Made by a program: the position numbers and the translations under genes. Of a DNA stretch of 64,000 nucleotides, positions 41,060 to 53,300 are shown in pieces. The DNA is from Haemonchus contortus (lineage: Eukaryota > Nematoda > Chromadorea > Rhabditida > Trichostrongylidae): the NCBI GenBank assembly GCA_000469685.2, contig LS997567.1:23710426-23774425 (forward strand). The letters are read 5' to 3'. Each line of letters opens with the position of its first letter. Position 1 is the stretch's first letter. A model generated the notes under the pieces. It was not told the DNA's origin, made no database searches, and saw only the letters and a list, made by a program, of their open reading frames with translations.

Positions 41060-44000
41060 GGATCTCCTTCACTGAGGGTTCTCTCTCACTGAAGGATCCC
41101 CAGCCGGTTAGTGACGAGGCTACGTAGGGCGTCCCCAGGTGGCGGATAGGGGAACTAATCGCCGACCAAAAGTCACCAGTACTTTCCCAGAGACGCAGGT
41201 GGATTCAGGGGATGGACTCCTTGATTCTGCTGTGCTGGGTCGATATACCCTCTGTTTCTCGCAGGCGATCCACGCATACGTGTGTGGAGAGTCTGTGGGT
41301 GCAGTTGGTATCCTGCCCATCGACTCGGCCAAAAGCTTGCATTCGAGTGGCGAACAAGTCACGCTGGGAAGTATCTGGGAGGCGATTCGGAGCCGCCTCC
41401 AAAAACAAAGCCCCTTGTCCACTTCGGGATAGCCTGGCAAGCCCCCGGAGTCGATAGCCCCCACGTCAGAGCCTGGCAAGCTGCACTTTGGGTATCTTCA
41501 CGCCAAAAACAGTAATAGAAATGGGCCTCATTCCCCTGAACCTGAGGGAGCCCCCAATACGGCAGCGTTGGGTAGGACCGCTCGGGAGAGGCTGCTAAAA
41601 TCTCAGGGCCAAAACAGGCTGCCCAAAAGGAGAAGGACTAGGATGGCGATCTGTACTTTCAACGCACGGACGCTTGCATCGGAAGCGTGTATATAAGACC
41701 TGATGATGCAAGCTAGGAAGATCAAGTACGACGTCATCGGACTGACCGAGACGAGAAGGCATCGCCCGCTGCACGCTGTATTTGAGACTGGAGAAGAACT
41801 GTTCTTTGGAACATGCGACAGTAGAGGCGTCGGCGGTGTAGGTGTCCTCGTCAATACGCACTTGGCCATGAACATCGATTCGTACGAAAGCTTAACAACC
41901 CGAATCGGACGTTTGCGATTAAGAAGATGTGGCTCAATCCCGGCTCTAACCATCTTTGTTGCTTACGCACCAACATCGAGCTATGAAGAAGAGGAGTTGG
42001 AAGCGTTTTATATGGGTCTGGAGAGGCTCTACAGAGAAGACGACACTTTCTTCAAGGTCATCGTCGGTGGTTTTAACGCCAAGATTGGCCCCAGAAGAAC
42101 GGCTGAAGAGCTTCACATCGGGACTCACGGAGTGGAATGGAATGAGCAGGGTGAAAGGCTGTCCGAGTTTATCATGACGACCCACACCATCCATGGTAAC
42201 TCGCAGTTCCAGAAGCCCTCTCATTTAAGATGGACATGGGAGTCACCTGGTGGACAGTTCCATAATGAAATAGACCACATCATCTTCAATCGGAGATTTT
42301 GCCTGACCGACGTCGCTGTTGTTCCGAAGTGCTACACGAGATCAGACCATCGTCTCCTCCGTGCTAGATTCTGCTTCTCAGTGCGTGGGGAGAGAGCTAT
42401 GAAGTTTCGGAAACGAAGCCCCAAGACCTCCATCAACTGGGACAACTTCGCTTCCCTTGCGAGTAAATGGGAGGATTCCGTTATCGACAACATCGACGAA
42501 GAATACAACCGGCTCGTCGGGCATCTTCACGATAGTGCTACGAAAGCAGAGAGTCTACAAGTGGCCAAGAGACGACTCTCTTCGGAGACTCTCGAGCTGA
42601 TACGCCAGCGTGGAATCGCGCGAGCTGCAGGCAATTATCAACGAACGTCCGAATTTGCGAAGCTATGCAGAGAAGCGATAAAGGAAGATCTGAAAGAGAG
42701 AAGAGCAGCAGTCATGGACGAAGCCGCCGAGGCCGGAAAGAGCATTCGCAAAGCCCGACGGATCTTCGTCAATTACAAGACCAAGATGACCTCCCTTCGT
42801 CGTCCGGACGGAACCGTTACTGCATCCCGGAGGGCAATGGAGAAGGTCATCTACGACTTCTACTCGGATCTCTTCGACAGCCACGTCTACCTGCCTACTC
42901 ACCATCTTAGGCAAGACAAATATATCGCTCCTTCGGTTCTCCCTTCCGAAATACGACATGCCATCACGTCAATGAAGAACTGTACAGCGCCTGGTCCCGA
43001 TAGGATCAAACCAGAACATCTGAGGAGTATACCACCAGTCATCATCAAAACTCTGGCTATGCTCTTCACACGATACCTGTCGGAATGCAAAGTGCCCACG
43101 TCGTGGAAAACTAGCAAGACTGTGTTGCTGTACAAAAAGGGAGATCCAGACGATATTGGCAATTATCGCCCAATCTGCCTGCTGTCCGTAATCTACAAGC
43201 TTTTCACTCGTGTCATCCTAAACAGGATTGGCAGAATATTAGATGAAGGACAGCCATGCGAGCGAGCAGGGTTTCGGAGAGGGTTCAGTACAATCGATCA
43301 TATCCACACCCTAACAAGGCTCATTGAAGTATCGCGAGAGTACAAAATGCCGCTATGTCTTACGTTTATCGACTTGAAGAAAGCCTTTGACACCGTTGAG
43401 ACAGAAGCGGTTATTGAAGCCCTGGGCAACCAGGGTGTTTCTACGCAATATATAAGGATGCTTCGTGAGCTCTACGACAGCTTCACGACCAGGATTTCAC
43501 CATTCTATAAGGAAGTCATTGTCAACGTGAAGAGAGGTGTCCGGCAAGGCGATACTATTTCGCCCAAACTTTTCAGTGCCGCCCTCGAGAATATCATGCG
43601 TCATTTGGAATGGGAAGACTTGGGAGTGAAGGTCGACGGCCGCTTCCTACATCACCTCCGCTTTGCAGACGACATCGTGCTTATAACACCGAACATCGAG
43701 CAGGCGGAACGAATGCTGGCCGAGTTTGATAGTGCTTGTGGGAAGATCTGCTTGAGGCTGAACCTAACGAAGACGATGTTCATGAAAAACGGACTGGTAC
43801 CTGATGCTCCTTTCACGTTAAACGGAACGAATATCTCCGAATGCTCTAGCTATGTGTATCTAGGTCGGGAAGTCAACATGATGAACGACCTAGCTCCAGA
43901 GCTGTGCAGAAGGAAACGCGCCGCGTGGGGAGCATTTAAGAATATCGAGGGAGTAGTGAAGAAGACAAAGAACATCCGGCTCCGCGCTCACCTTTTCGAC

Positions 44001-44461
44001 ACTGCTGTCCTTCCTGCTTTGACGTACGCCTCGGAGACCTGGACCCTACGAAAGCAGGATGAGCATGCTGTCAGCGTTACTCAACGCGCTTTGGAAAGGG
44101 TGATGCTCGGAATTTCCCTATACACGCAAGTGCAGAAGGGAATCCGGAGTTCCGAGCTACGTCACCGAACGAAGATCAGGGATGCCGTTGATTACGCCAA
44201 GAAATCGAAGATCAGGTGGGCCGGTCACGTTATGCGATTTACTGGATCCCTCGGGACATCAAACGAACTCCGGGAAGGCCGCCAACGGGATGGTCAGACT
44301 TCTTCACGAAAGCTCTGAACGGAAGGAATGTTGAACCTCGTGTCCCTGAAGCGAGAACGATTCACTGGACCACTCTGGCTCGTGACAGGGACGAATGGAG
44401 ACGTTACTGGCGCCCGCTCGAGGAAGTCGATGATCAACGGGACGACAGGTGATACAGGTGA
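41060..44461 (+). mobile_element. Full-length RTE-type LINE (family A) with 16-bp TSD
   Basis: TACTAGAAGAGCTTGC at 41044-41059 is repeated exactly at 44462-44477. The 3.4-kb element has a ~580-bp 5' UTR, one long endonuclease-RT frame and a short 3' end with repeated CAGGTGATA. The perfect 16-bp TSD and long open frame indicate a young insertion. The same family supplied the old fragment at 9830-13590. Confidence 0.93.
41643..44452 (+). pseudogene. RTE-A endonuclease-reverse transcriptase, nearly intact
   Basis: The natural start is probably the ATG at 41643 (MAICTFNARTLASEAC), but TAA follows at codon 18. The 871-codon frame starting at 41703 resumes in the same frame. Endonuclease blocks: GLTETRR, VAYAPTSS, VGGFNAKIG (family usually GDFN, so the Asp is Gly here), EIDHIIFNRR and SDHRLLRARF. 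RT: NYRPICLLSVIYKLFTRVIL, FIDLKKAFD, VRQGDTISPKLF and FADD in the catalytic box. A frameshift near 44235 moves the conserved tail ([33 protein letters not shown]) into frame 44216-44452. Only these three defects are seen. Confidence 0.93.
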
Positions 44462-45240
44462 TACTAGAAGAGCTTGCTGTCCAAACCAAGACTGCTCCTC
44501 TCTTAAAATCTCGTCTAGAAATCTGAAGTTTATTTTATAGAGCATATCCGTCCCAGTAGAACTGGTTGCCATCTGGGCCATCGCAGTCAGACTTTTTTAG
44601 AAAACAAAACCTGGATAACGAAACATCGAGAGAAGGGAGAGTAAACGGCGAGACATGAAAGGGCATATTACATTTGTTCATGTCTCTCCAATCTGTTTGG
44701 ATGCAGTTCCTGGCAAAAGCGACCCGGTTATCATGACGCTTCGCGGTGATAAAGTGTGCCTTCCCCATTCTCCGGGCAACTATAAATTAAACTCATTTAC
44801 GCATTCCAACAATACCCGAGCCATTGAGCTTTGAATTTGAAGGGAACTTGATTTTCGTACATGACTTGGTCGTATTCGGCGATTCTCTTATGAACCGTCG
44901 CTTTGGAAGTAGCGAAAGAGTTCCCGTACTTTTTTCGGTCCCATAGATTTCCTCACGAAACCATCGATAAGTGCGTGCCATCGGTCCAAATCTCGAGCAA
45001 CTCTACAATTTGACAATTCCTGTTCCTTTTTGCGGGACTTCGACCTTTCTAGGAATTGGCTAGCAACCTCCCGTTGCCTGTATTTGGAAAGCATTAAACA
45101 AATGAAGCGTTCGTGTAAGATGAAAATGGAGCGCGACCAAAAAACATAAGACGGCTGCATCATTTCAAAACGTAGGCAAGTTGACCTTTTCTGAAGAAAT
45201 GGAGAGAAAATTATCTCCATCATTTCCATATAAGGCCCTT

Positions 45241-45997
45241 TCCTGCACTTTGTAACACTTATAAATGGTTACGTCATTATTGAACGCAACGTATAGTTGG
45301 ATATCAAAAATGTTATGAAAACTTCTATTGGAATGAAAGCAATTCGTGCAAAAAACCTGGCGACAGTGGGAGCAAACCCACATCAATTGCCTGTAGAGGG
45401 AGGGCACGGCCTTTGCGTTACGGCAGCGCTTGTGGGCAACTGCGCATTTCAACTGAGACCATCTTTAAGCAAACTTTGAGTGCTCATAGTTTTTTGGAAA
45501 CTCATTTAGCAGAATTGATTTCTGTCAGGTGCCCCAAAAACTATAATTATTCTTACAGTACTTGCTCGCCAGTTTCTCTGGGTTTTAGCTTGCACTTGGC
45601 TGTAATGGTATCTCATCACTCCATCGCAATTTCTGCAACGGTCCTGCTCATCACTCTACTTCCATTTGATACCGTAAGTGAATGGCGGGAAAGCAATACA
45701 GTAATTGTCATAAAATTCTGAAAATTCTCGGCTTCCCCCAATATTTTTGTTAACAGTAACGAAAATCCTGTAGATATATCTAGGTCTCACGGTCCCTTAT
45801 CGAGATTCCATGGAAATTTGAATCATTTAGGGGTCATTGTTGCCTCTGGTATATTAAATCCTGGCGATAATCATTTGGAGTCGTGTATGGCGACTTTTTT
45901 TAGACTCCTTTATTCACTTTTCTAGCGGAAAACATCATTATTCTCTTCTGAAATCGCTGTTCATTATTGCTGGAGCTGTATTATTCTCTTTATTCAG
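45241..45997. other. Unassigned DNA upstream of E2F exons
   Basis: Probably intronic or upstream sequence of the E2F-like gene. Short plus-strand frames at 45297-45721 are not recognisable. A T-rich tract ending TTTATTCAG (45989-45997) is the acceptor of the first recognised exon. Confidence 0.4.
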
Positions 45998-46403
45998 GTC
46001 GGGTTACTACCCGTATGGATAATTCTTTGCTCGTCACCACTAGGAAGTTTTTAGGACTGAAAACCCGCAGTGAGGTGAGTCCTGAATGACCCGAAGATCT
46101 CTAAGACTCAATCTTCTGTTGTTTAGAGCGTAAATCTGAACGATGCTGCCGAGATACTAAATGTTCCCAAACGTCGCCTATACGATATCACCAATGTGCT
46201 TGAAGGCATCGATATCGTTGAGAAGATCGGAAAGAATAGTATAAGATGGAAGTAAGGTCAAACATTAATCTAGGAAATGTCCAGTGCTCCATCAAGTTAG
46301 TCGACAAATTTAAAATTCCGCATATTGACTGACCTAGATAAATGTCGGAATTCGATCTTTTTTCAGTGGAAAATTTTCGACCACTTTAACTCTTTGTATG
46401 TGA
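45998..46403 (+). CDS. E2F-family DNA-binding domain exons (partial host gene)
   Basis: Exons 45998-46074, 46127-46251 and 46367-46403 are joined by GT-AG introns of 52 and 115 bp. The first gives [19 protein letters not shown], the second [20 protein letters not shown] followed by [20 protein letters not shown]. [13 protein letters not shown] is the E2F/DP recognition-helix signature, and the whole fits the ~65-residue winged helix of E2F transcription factors, which bind TTTSSCGC-type sites in cell-cycle promoters. Splicing to the third exon preserves frame (NGKF..), but a TGA follows after 12 codons. So no dimerisation or transactivation region is seen. The 5' exons are not identified. It may be a truncated paralogue, or I may have the wrong last exon. 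Confidence 0.78.
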
Positions 46404-47478
46404 ACTCTTTACCATCGGCCCTGTTGTTGCGAGTAGTTGAGACTCAGAGCCCTGCTGAACCTTTTCGAACCACATTGCGGACCACCTTGCGGTGGTTAAG
46501 TGGACTTGTTATTAATGACGAGAGAACATGTTTATTTCGCACTTCAGCAGGAAAAAAAGAGACTCCGAGCGATGTGTTCATTATGCACGAACAGAATAAC
46601 GTTTCTGATGTTAATGAATGTTATGTGATGTTTTATTATTGAGAATACTAGCGTCCTACACGTGTTGTCCGCCTGCGCCAAATGTGAAGCCGAAAGGGAA
46701 TCATCGCCCGCGATGCGCAGACGATGATACTCCTGCGAGGTGGCGGTGTACACTGCTTGGGGCGTTGGCTGCTCTTTGAAATAATGATTACTGATTGATG
46801 GAGGCCGCTAGTTGGATGGTGTAGACTGTTTGACGACGACGCATCTTCAAAAACGGTCGATTATTTGTCTGCTGTAGTTTTCTGCGTTGGCGTCAGAGCA
46901 GCAGGTTGTGGACAAGACCAAACGCTGCAGTTCATCCTATAGGCATCCTAATGCACAGGTTTCAGGCCTTCCAGGAGAACTGCAGTTTCTAGAATTCCGC
47001 AGCCATATAATCTAGTGTGAATGGTTATTCGTTGTATGTTTGTATATGCTCAGTATTGACATTGAGACTCTATATAAGTGTGTACTGGTAAGATTGAAAG
47101 GATTGAAATATCAATATACAATCGTGTTGAGGCCGCTTTGAAACCCGCGTTGAACACGGAAAAGTTGATTAGGCAGCGTCATTGAAGCTTCCTTGCACAC
47201 GAATGGAGTTCGAGATGTCCTACGGAACAACGAGTTGTTGGAGGTATGATCAGTAAGCAACTGCCGTTCCGGTAGCTGCTTCATCAAACTAGGCAGCTTG
47301 TGCAGAAGTGCAAGGAAATATGTACTTGACAACGAAGATAATAATTTTGTTAGCAAACGATATGTTGTAGATACAAACAAGTGGATCACTCAAGTAAGTG
47401 AGAGTGGCAAAGCCAAGTGCTGTGCCGAGCGCATTTGATGTCAGCTTCCAGTGACTCGTGTTCAGGAAGGGATCGATA
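46404..47478. other. Unassigned DNA downstream of E2F exons
   Basis: A plus-strand frame 46325-46642 overlaps the putative third E2F exon in a different phase and is probably fortuitous. Nothing else is recognised. Confidence 0.35.
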
Positions 47479-48865
47479 TCAGGTTTCATAATTATAAGGT
47501 TACCCTCATATTTTGCACTTTCAAAAAAAGCAATCATTAAAGATTTTTTCTAGTATCATCAAGGATTCCTCAGCTCGAATAACCTAGGTATCCGTTTTTA
47601 AGTCGCAGCTGCATTTTTCTGAACTTTTTCAGAACAGTTTATCGGTTTTTGCACCGTTTCATAATTATAAGGTCACCCTGAGGAAGTAAACAATTATTCA
47701 TGGAGGAGAGGAAATTTCGTGTTTGAAGATACTTATAAAGGTAAGCATGTGTAGCAAACGCATTTCTAAACCTGACTGTCAACATGGCTCGTGGTCATCT
47801 GCTTTCCTCTGATGAGAAGGCTCATCATGAAGGTGGGCTCAGTACTCGAGCCATCTCCAGGCAAATAGGGAGATCCGCTTGGTCCATTCAAAGATTTCTG
47901 GAGAGCCCTGATGTCCCCCGATATGACACCGGCTGTGGACACCCATAAAAGATTACCGCCCGCGACGAGCGGAAGATTCTGAGGACTGTTTCCAACAGTA
48001 CGTCCAGATCCGATCGGAATTAAACCTCTCCGTGTCGAAAACTACAGTCTGTAGAGCAGTGCGAAGATGCGAGAACATCACCAGGGAAGCAATGGAGAAG
48101 GTGCCACGGATTACCAATCGCCACAGAGAGGCTGGACTCGGATATGCAAAGATGAACCTAGGGAGAGATTGGGCAAAGGTAGATATGCATCAAAAACTCA
48201 CCATAGAGCTGAATAATTTCCATATAGGTCGTCTTTTCGAATGAAAAGAAATTCTATCTAGACGGTCCTGACGGAAACAAGCGATACTGGCGCGACTTGA
48301 GGAAGGAACCAGTCTACTTCAGCCGTCGCAATTTCGGTGCAGGAAATTATGGTGTGGGGCTATGTATTTCAACAACACAACGCCTCCATTCATGTGAGCC
48401 GTGCAACGGATGAGTGGTTGCAATGCCAATGAATAGGTAGACAGGTTTATGCGAATAACCGTCAGTTCCAGGGCACAGAAGAGCTGAAGCGGGCAGGTAT
48501 CGAAGCATGGAGGGCAATAGATGAGGAATATCTTCGAAATCTAGTTTCTAGTGTGCCAAACAGGCTCTTTGATGTTGCTCTTAAACAAGGAGGAGCTAAG
48601 ATTATTAATTGCTATTCATATGCCATCAACGTTAATAAATCATCTACTTTCTCAGGTGACCTTATAATTATGAAACGGTGCAAAAGCCAACACTGTCTTT
48701 AAAAAATTCATAAAAAATTTGAGGTGAAGGATATTGCGACCAAAATTTGAATATGGGGGTACATTGTAATGAGGAGTCTTCCAGTGTTTGCCAAAAAATT
48801 CCATTCCGGCTGCTTTCTCCAGAATCGCAAAAATCGGGGTGACCTTATAATTATGAAACGCACTG
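47479..48865 (+). mobile_element. Tc3-like element with duplicated terminal motifs
   Basis: TTTCATAATTATAAGG occurs near each end and again ~170-185 bp inside each end (starts 47484 and 47658, complements ending 48680 and 48858). TA flanks both ends. This matches the arrangement of Tc3, whose long TIRs hold two transposase-binding sites. Length 1387 bp. Confidence 0.85.
47784..48640 (+). pseudogene. Tc3-like transposase relic
   Basis: It starts MARGHLLSSDEKAHHEGGLS, then ISRQIGRSAWSIQRFL (first helix-turn-helix) and GCGHP before a TAA at 47947. Later frames give TARDERKILRTVSNS, FRLDGPDGNKRYWRDL near 48250-48290 and FSRRNFG with GNYGVGL. Order and motifs fit Tc3/Tc1 transposases. Several stops and frame changes are present. 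Confidence 0.85.
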
Positions 48866-49331
48866 TATTATCACTGAACCTTTGGTGATCTAGGGCATCC
48901 CATGAGCTTTCATTTCGAAAACAGGAATCACTTGGGGTTTAGTGAGTTGGTAACATAGAGTACCATTCAAGAGCAACTTAGCGGGTCTACCGGAGCAATG
49001 ATTATAGCGTTGTTCGTTCACGATAGGATGGTTGGAGTTGAGAAAGATTTCATTTTCTTCTTCTGAAGGACTTCATTTGGCCAATAATAGTTGAGATTGG
49101 CAAGTGACTGTTACTATAGTTTTAGCTGGTGACTTGCAGATTGCTGTAAAATGAGCAACCAGCATGCATTTTTATTGAAGCATCATGGGAGCTGCACTCT
49201 TTGCTACCAATGAGTTCTGCTGCCACTTTTTGTAGCATCCTTGACTCAATCTGTAAGGCAGTTTTCCCCTCCTCGTTACACGTAGTTACGATGTTCAGTT
49301 CACATCGTTTATAGTTGCGCGAGGTGTTCTT
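48866..49331. other. Unassigned DNA
   Basis: No recognised feature. Confidence 0.3.
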
Positions 49332-51360
49332 ACAAGGAAGGTCTTTCAGGACGTAGGACGCTTTTGAAAATGGTTTTTTGCATGGTATAGCAACATGAGC
49401 ACTGAGTACAGAACTATGGTCCATTTCCGCTAAATGGCCTTCTGAATGCCAAAAAAAGAGTGAAAATCATTTTGTCAGGAATTGCCATTTTAACCCACTG
49501 AGCGTCGCTTGTTTCATTCATGACTTCGACTGTCCGCTCAGTAGAGGACGCCAGTGAACGGACGTGGGTACGCATTGAAAAACGTGAACATTAGCCGAAA
49601 AAGGGAGCCACATGTTGAAAAAAGCGGGGAAGTTCCATAAGTGCTCTCCACGGTTGAGCAGTTGGCAGCGACGGACGATGTAGTGGATAGCGATGTGGAC
49701 TTCGAGTTGGGACAACTAGGCTGGGTTGATGGTTCGGACCCCCGTGGCTTTGCCGTTTTTGCAGTTAATGCTGCACCCTCAAGATTGGCTCCATATTGCA
49801 CCCTCCAGATTGGCTCCATATTGCACCAGGGCCAAAGCAAGTGCCTGACCGGTCATGGTCGTGACCAGGACCAGCGATAACCTCTACAAGTCATTAGAAT
49901 TTGATGGGTTGAGCACTATCAGTGGAGGAGCTTCCAGACTTCACACTTCCAGGAGTCCCCCTCCCCCCTCCCCCCTTAACTTCCTTACGTAGTTTTTTTC
50001 ATCAGTTCGGTTGTCTTTGCATCCCTCACATCCAGAGTTCATTCAGTTGGTGAGATGTTGGTAAATTTATATGATATCATTTTGGTAGTCAAAAAGCTCG
50101 ATACCATATCATCTAGTCTTCGGACATTGTATGGACATACAGTTCTTTGAATGATTTGGACAGTAATGGTTTGATTGTTGTTTCATTTCGACCGAATTCC
50201 ATCAAAACTGATGAAAGGCGCATCTAACGTCGGTGATTCCACCGTTTTTTACCCTGATCTCGCGCCGTTGAAGGGTGTTGTTCGCTGTTCTGGTTGGCCA
50301 TCTCCATTTCCTTCTCTCATCACGAATAGTATCTTCTGCAGTCACCTCGACTTCAGCAATGTCCTTGGTCGCGTCCCGCCAGCTCTTCATAGCAGGACGA
50401 GAGCTAGAGGATCGTATGCTGGGAACGGGTATCGCCCTAACTCTTCATTTAGTCATTAATCTAGTAATCTGGCGCTTGAATGTTTTTTGTGCAAAGATGG
50501 CAGCTTTTTATATCGAGCCCAATGCTCATGGATCCTTCAGCAAGAAGACGAGTTGAAAGAGAACCTGATTCGCTTTCCCACAGAAGTCCACGGTTGACGC
50601 CCAAGGAAAAGTCCGAATCGGGAGCTACAATGAATATGGGAATCCTATTATCTTTTCATCGACGAACGAAGTCGAGGACAGCTTCCATCGAACAGGAGCC
50701 ATATTATAGGGTTTTGACCCCCATTACAACACTTATACAGTGTGAAATGAAGAGACCCCTTTATACTCCTGGGAGTGTCAAGCCTGGAAGCTCCTCCACT
50801 GATAGTGCTCAACACATCAAATTCTAACGAATTGTAGAGGTTATCGCTGGTCTTGGTCACAACCATGACCGGTCAGGCACTTGATTTGGCCCTGGTGCAA
50901 TATGGAGCCAATCTGGAGGTGGTAGCATAAAATGCAAAAACGGCAAAGCCTCGGGGATCCGAACCACCAACCCATTCTATTGTCCCAACTCGAAGTCCAC
51001 ATCGCTATCCACCATCCCATCCGTCGCTGCCAGCAGCTCAATCCTGGAGAGCCTATATGATACTTCCCCGCACATTTCAACATGTTTCAACATGTGGCTC
51101 CCTTTTTTGGCTACCGTTCATGTTATTTTCAATGCGCAGTCCACTGGCGCCTTCTATGTGCGCACAGTCGACGCCATCAATGAAACAAGCGAGTGGGTTA
51201 AAACGGCAATTCCTGACAAAATGATTTTCACCATTATTTGACATTCGGGAGGCCATTTAGCGGAAATGGACCATAGTTCTGTACTCAGTGCTCATGCCCC
51301 TATACCATGCAGAAAACTATTTTCAAAAAGCGTCCCACGCCCTGAAGGACCTTCCTTGTT
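49332..51360 (+). mobile_element. Foldback-type element, copy 1 (~2.0 kb)
   Basis: Left arm 49332-49970 and right arm 50765-51360 are inverted repeats over ~550-600 bp. They start ACAAGGAAGGTC and share GGTCCATTTCCGCTAAATGG, GGCTCCATATTGCACC and GGCCAAAGCAAGTGCCTGAC. The core (50170-50760) contains, on its minus strand, WRDATKDIAEVEVTAED and RTANNT. These resemble the RTE-B protein tail (WRDVIKKDVAEAMVTAED, RTADPAT). No transposase is recognised. Confidence 0.8.
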
Positions 51361-53004
51361 AAAGGTAGGTGCTTTGTGGATTGCGAGAGAGTTTTTGGAA
51401 AGAGTCGTCAGTACTCAGGCAGTCACGTGGCGAATTTCTACAACTACTCTGAGTAGAAGAGGTAGAAAATTCTCTCATAGCTTGAGTAGGTGTGTTACAT
51501 GCAACTGCAACTCTAGAATTAGGTGGCAGACGAAATAGCTCTTCGGCAATCGCAGAGCGCTTTTTCTCTAGTGAATAAAATGACATTTGAATTTATGTGA
51601 TTGCAATGTTGAGGTTAGCAATGTTATTGACCTATGTAGCGTAAACGATTGCACAGCTTTTTCTATTCGATTCACTATAGCTACTTCGACCGTCTTATTT
51701 GGCGGTAGTAGTCTAGTGAAGACACTGTACAAATGTCCGATCTGCTACTGGTCTACGGGCGATTTGATAGAACCAACAGCTAGGAAGCGGTGGACCACAT
51801 CCGCAGAATGTTCCTCGCAACATTCGAAGTTTGTGGACTTTTTGGTGAATTGAGCTGACCCAACGGTTCTGTTAACGAGCAAGTTTTTAGTGCATCGCTC
51901 CGGCTGAAGCCTGTTGAAAAGTGGTTATCTGCTATACTCTAGATGGCATTGATTTTTCTCATTGCACATGAAGTAGCTTAGTGACGCATGAAATCGTGTT
52001 GCGGCTGTGGAGGACATGAGACATATTAGGATACTCAATAGGGGTAGTGTACTGGGAAGCGGTGTCCACTCGAAACTGCGAACAGGAGCTGTCGGAACTG
52101 CCGACTCGTTCCATTTTGGTTTAGCAGCTTTTTTACTACCTTTCAATTTATTAGTGATCTTAACTGCAATCCATATTGCACCCATGATTGCAGCTATGAT
52201 CATACCATTTGGGCTCGGCAGACTAACGCGTGCGTCACAGCAAAGGACGCGTCAAACGTAGATGACTTTTTGATCTGAGCTACACTTCAGAAAATCTCAG
52301 CAACGGGTTGTGGTGGGCTATGAGTTTTTGCTGAAAATTCGAACTTTCTAAGCTTACCGCGATGATTCTCCTTCGCCCGCCTCTTGGCCAATTCCGAAGC
52401 TCTGCCCATTTTTCTCGGGAGGGGGGGGGGCTTTATGGAGCTTAATTTTGAAGTTTTTCTCATTGGACTGCTCATTTCGGTGAGTGTTCCACTCCCTGTG
52501 GGCGATATTTCCTTAAACTCATATGTGCTCTGTAGATCTTGCTCGAAGTCTCAGCCATACCAAAGTTTACCCAACTTTTTCAGGTAGTGTAGAATTTTGG
52601 GAGTCAGAAACGGATTTTTATATGTATAAGTGGATGGCTTCATAGGTTATGACTAATGATGATGACATCACATGTAGAACGATATTGGGATGTTGAGGAC
52701 AAGTTTTGAACTTTTGATCTTCGCTCCAGCCATCTTGGTGCAAGCCCCGCTCACTTTAAAAACTCGACCACAATCCCATAAAGCCTCGGAACACTTGCCC
52801 CCATGTTTTAGAATGGTTTTGAACAGAAATATGGATTTTTGGTCTTAACGCCCCCCTCCCACCCATCCACTTTGGTGCAAGCCCCATCCATTTCACACAT
52901 TAGTCACACTCATTCTATAATCTCTAACCTTTTTTTGACGCGTTCTAGAATCATTTAACATAGTGAGCATAATTATCTTAACATAGTTATGATGTTTGGC
53001 CTCA
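51361..53004. other. Unassigned DNA with one hydrophobic ORF
   Basis: A minus-strand frame at 51925-52203 (92 codons) has an N-terminal hydrophobic stretch (MIIAAIMGAIWIAVKI), then a second (LPLLSILICLMSSTAATRF). It could be part of a membrane or envelope-like protein, but I cannot assign it. TTGGTGCAAGCCCC occurs twice (52735, 52872) as a short diverged duplication. A G9-10 run lies at 52421-52431. Confidence 0.35.
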
Positions 53005-53300
53005 CAAGATAAGGATACTAGGTCGCAGTGGCCGTTCAAGATGAGATATATACCGACGTATATGCTTCCAAACGCTGATTTTGAATCCGGGTTCCAAATC
53101 TGCGAAACCTGGGAACAAAGTTATGGACTCTCTTCCCCCGGGTGTCACGCCACTTTACTGCTTTTATATGCGATCCGAGCAGTATCGAAACGTGCAGCAA
53201 TGGCCGAGTTGGGAGGACGATGGACTGGTAGGCGCGACACGGAGGTTCGAATCCTTTTCGGCAGAAACTCCTGCTGGACTGGAGGGTTGTGTGTTGGATC
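53005..53300 (+). mobile_element. tRNA-related repeat (SINE family B), copy 3, diverged
   Basis: Matches copies at 27046 and 28545 over GGATACT.GGTCGCAGTGGC, TGCGAAAC and GGGAACAAAGT. The tRNA-like part is better preserved here: A box-like TGGCCGAGTTGGG and B box GAGGTTCGAATCC (53241-53253). Confidence 0.7.

Larger units (their letters stand above)
40560..45229 (-). pseudogene. Tc3-like transposase relic in two halves
   Basis: The right half (45229-44478) holds VARDLDRWHALIDGFVR and, in another frame, YGTEKSTGTLSLLPKRRF (DNA-binding region). It also holds RVAFARNCIQTDW and CDGPDGNQFYWDG. The left half (41043-40560) holds QNNAPID (second catalytic Asp block, here Asn), ISELKKAFVDPWDQI and SLANRIFEVI. 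These are in the order of a Tc3/Tc1 transposase. Many stops predate or follow the RTE insertion. Confidence 0.75.
40393..45240 (-). mobile_element. Tc3-like element relic interrupted by RTE-A
   Basis: Transposase pieces occur on the minus strand on both sides of the RTE at 41060-44461. TACAGTGTGCTGGATAATGA at 40398-40417 looks like its left terminus. No matching right terminus was found, so 45240 is approximate. The two halves join at TACTAGAAGAGCTTGC, the RTE target-site duplicate. Confidence 0.7.

Noticed and set aside
46325..46642. 105-codon ORF overlapping the E2F third exon
   Set aside because: Its frame does not connect to the upstream E2F exon through the available donor; no recognised domain.
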